Positions 62,956 to 64,000 of a stretch of DNA of 64,000 bases are shown one piece after another (within the stretch, counting starts at the first letter, position 1; every line of letters starts with the position of its first letter). The position numbers and the translations under genes are program-made. Source of the stretch: Humisphaera borealis (GTDB lineage: Bacteria; Planctomycetota; Phycisphaerae; Tepidisphaerales; Tepidisphaeraceae); contig NZ_CP063458.1 of the NCBI RefSeq assembly GCF_015169395.1, forward strand, positions 1,488,001 to 1,552,000, read 5' to 3'. A model generated the notes under the pieces. That model saw only the letters and a program-made list of their open reading frames with translations, was not told where the DNA came from and searched no databases.

Positions 62956-63909
62956 TCATTGTTCGCGCCGCGTTGGGCCTGCAATGCGCCGGATGACCCC
63001 AATGTCCTTCGCAATCTGTGCCTTCAGCGCGTCGATCCCCGGAAGTTTCCACTGCTCGCGGACCCAGTCGATCACCTCGACCGACAGGTGCTGACCGTAG
63101 ATATCCCCGTCGAAGTCGAGAATGTGGGCTTCGACCTGTCTCTTGTTCTCCCCGAACGTGGGCATCGTACCGATGCTTAAAGCGACGGGATGCGATTGCC
63201 CCCCGATCGTGCAACTTGCCGCGTAGACGCCGTCCGTGGGAACCATGAGATCGGCGCAGTCGAGGTTCGCGGTGGGGATGCCGATGGTTCGGCCGCGCTG
63301 GTGACCTTTCACCACCGGCCCTTCCAGGACGTAGGGACGACCGAGGCAGGTCGTGGCGTCCCGCATTCGGCCTGCATCGACCAGAAACCGCACGAGCGAG
63401 CTACTGAGCGGCGCAATCTGTTTATCGACCATCGCCGTCTCGATAGGTTCAACGACATGAAGCGTGACGCTTGTTCCCTGGGACCATTCGCGCAACTTCG
63501 GCACCGTTCCGCCACGGGCCTTGCCGAAGGTGAACGATTCCCCTTCGACCAGGTGCGCCACGCGCGATTCGTCTTTCAGGATCGCCCAGAACGCTTCGGC
63601 ACTGAGCCCCAGCACATCGGGCGTCGGGGCGAGGACGACGTAGTCATCAACCCCCAGGTCGGCAATCAGCCGCTGCTTCGTCGCGGGCATGGTCAGGCGG
63701 GGAGGGGCGAGTTCGGGCCTCAGGACAGTGAGTGGGTGCGGTTCAAACGTAACGATCGCAACCTTGCCCGACGGCGAACGAGGCCGCAGCGCGTTACAGG
63801 TCGCGATGATGTGCTGGTGCCCGAGGTGGACGCCGTCAAAGTTCCCGATGGTCACCGCCGAGCCTGGCGGCAGCGATCGCAGCCCGTCTAAACCTTCCCT
63901 TACGTTCAC
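62956..63909 (-). CDS. ribF: Bifunctional riboflavin kinase / FAD synthetase
   Basis: A 317-residue enzyme that phosphorylates riboflavin to FMN and adenylates it to FAD. The N-terminal nucleotidyltransferase domain starts AVTIGNFDGVHLGHQHII (GxFDGVHxGH) and has EGESFTFGKARGGTV. The C-terminal kinase domain carries GPVVKGHQRGRTIGIPTANLD and DGVYAASC. The start is GTG 63909 behind AAAGGAG. It and nrnA run in the same direction; truB, which often lies between them, is not in the interval, so it may lie upstream of the window edge. Confidence 0.94.
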   Translation of the reverse strand: MNVREGLDGLRSLPPGSAVTIGNFDGVHLGHQHIIATCNALRPRSPSGKVAIVTFEPHPLTVLRPELAPPRLTMPATKQRLIADLGVDDYVVLAPTPDVLGLSAEAFWAILKDESRVAHLVEGESFTFGKARGGTVPKLREWSQGTSVTLHVVEPIETAMVDKQIAPLSSSLVRFLVDAGRMRDATTCLGRPYVLEGPVVKGHQRGRTIGIPTANLDCADLMVPTDGVYAASCTIGGQSHPVALSIGTMPTFGENKRQVEAHILDFDGDIYGQHLSVEVIDWVREQWKLPGIDALKAQIAKDIGVIRRIAGPTRREQ

Positions 63910-64000
63910 CTGCGTTTGCTCCTTTGATCTTTCGCGTTTCCTGACCGGCGCAATCTACTATAATGCGAGCGTGGGGACACCTACCCGACAGTCTTGAAGC

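Overview
The window reads as a high-GC chromosome of a planctomycete, probably of the class Phycisphaerae. The inference rests on gene content: a DUF1559-type pseudopilin, a DUF1592/DUF1588 cytochrome-like protein beside a Tat-exported DUF1552 protein, a planctomycete-style sigma factor with a FecR-like partner, an MJ0042 zinc-finger membrane protein, many dispersed CACGAAG-type inverted repeats, and frequent GTG/TTG starts behind strong Shine-Dalgarno sequences. No rRNA, tRNA, CRISPR array or prophage was seen.

Layout. 0.4-7 kb: nitroreductase, pseudopilin, membrane TPR protein, coaD, a PgeF-like laccase-domain protein and hisG. 7-13.5 kb (minus strand): a translation/transcription block nusA - infB - DUF503 - a 49-residue membrane protein - rbfA - a degenerate HhH-GPD-like protein - hisG. 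13.8-24.4 kb: sugar-type ABC ATPase, alpha/beta hydrolase, a PHP domain fused to a glycosyltransferase and translationally coupled to a GT28 lipid glycosyltransferase, an Hsp70 relative, a CxxCH protein and an Rrf2 regulator. 24.5-35.4 kb (minus strand): a complete nitrogen-scavenging cluster made of atzF, an ABC transporter, two DUF1989 proteins and a biotin-dependent carboxylase annotated as urea carboxylase. By analogy with characterised clusters it more likely takes guanidine to carboxyguanidine, allophanate and then ammonia. 35.5-42.9 kb: the imuA-imuB-dnaE2 mutagenesis cassette. 43-49 kb: alanine racemase, a UbiA-family prenyltransferase, a small membrane-anchored protein and a complementary pair of M16 peptidases. 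49.6-58.5 kb: MJ0042/HEAT-like membrane protein, DUF1552, DUF1592, FecR-like protein and sigma factor. 58.6-64 kb: RNase HI, GT2 glycosyltransferase, Gfo/Idh/MocA oxidoreductase, NrnA-type DHH phosphoesterase and ribF.

The most unusual signal is in the mutasome cassette. All three genes (imuA, imuB, dnaE2) carry palindromic or inverted-repeat elements as in-frame insertions that leave the reading frame open. Removing the three inserts from dnaE2 brings its 1337 residues to about 1060, the usual DnaE2 length. The largest insert (about 509 bp) has terminal inverted repeats and, in its loop, a separate gene for an S23/IVP-type four-helix-bundle protein. That is the architecture of 23S rRNA intervening sequences, here sitting inside a protein-coding gene. 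Related hairpins also lie between genes across the window, and in one place the stop codons of two convergent genes fall in opposite arms of one hairpin.
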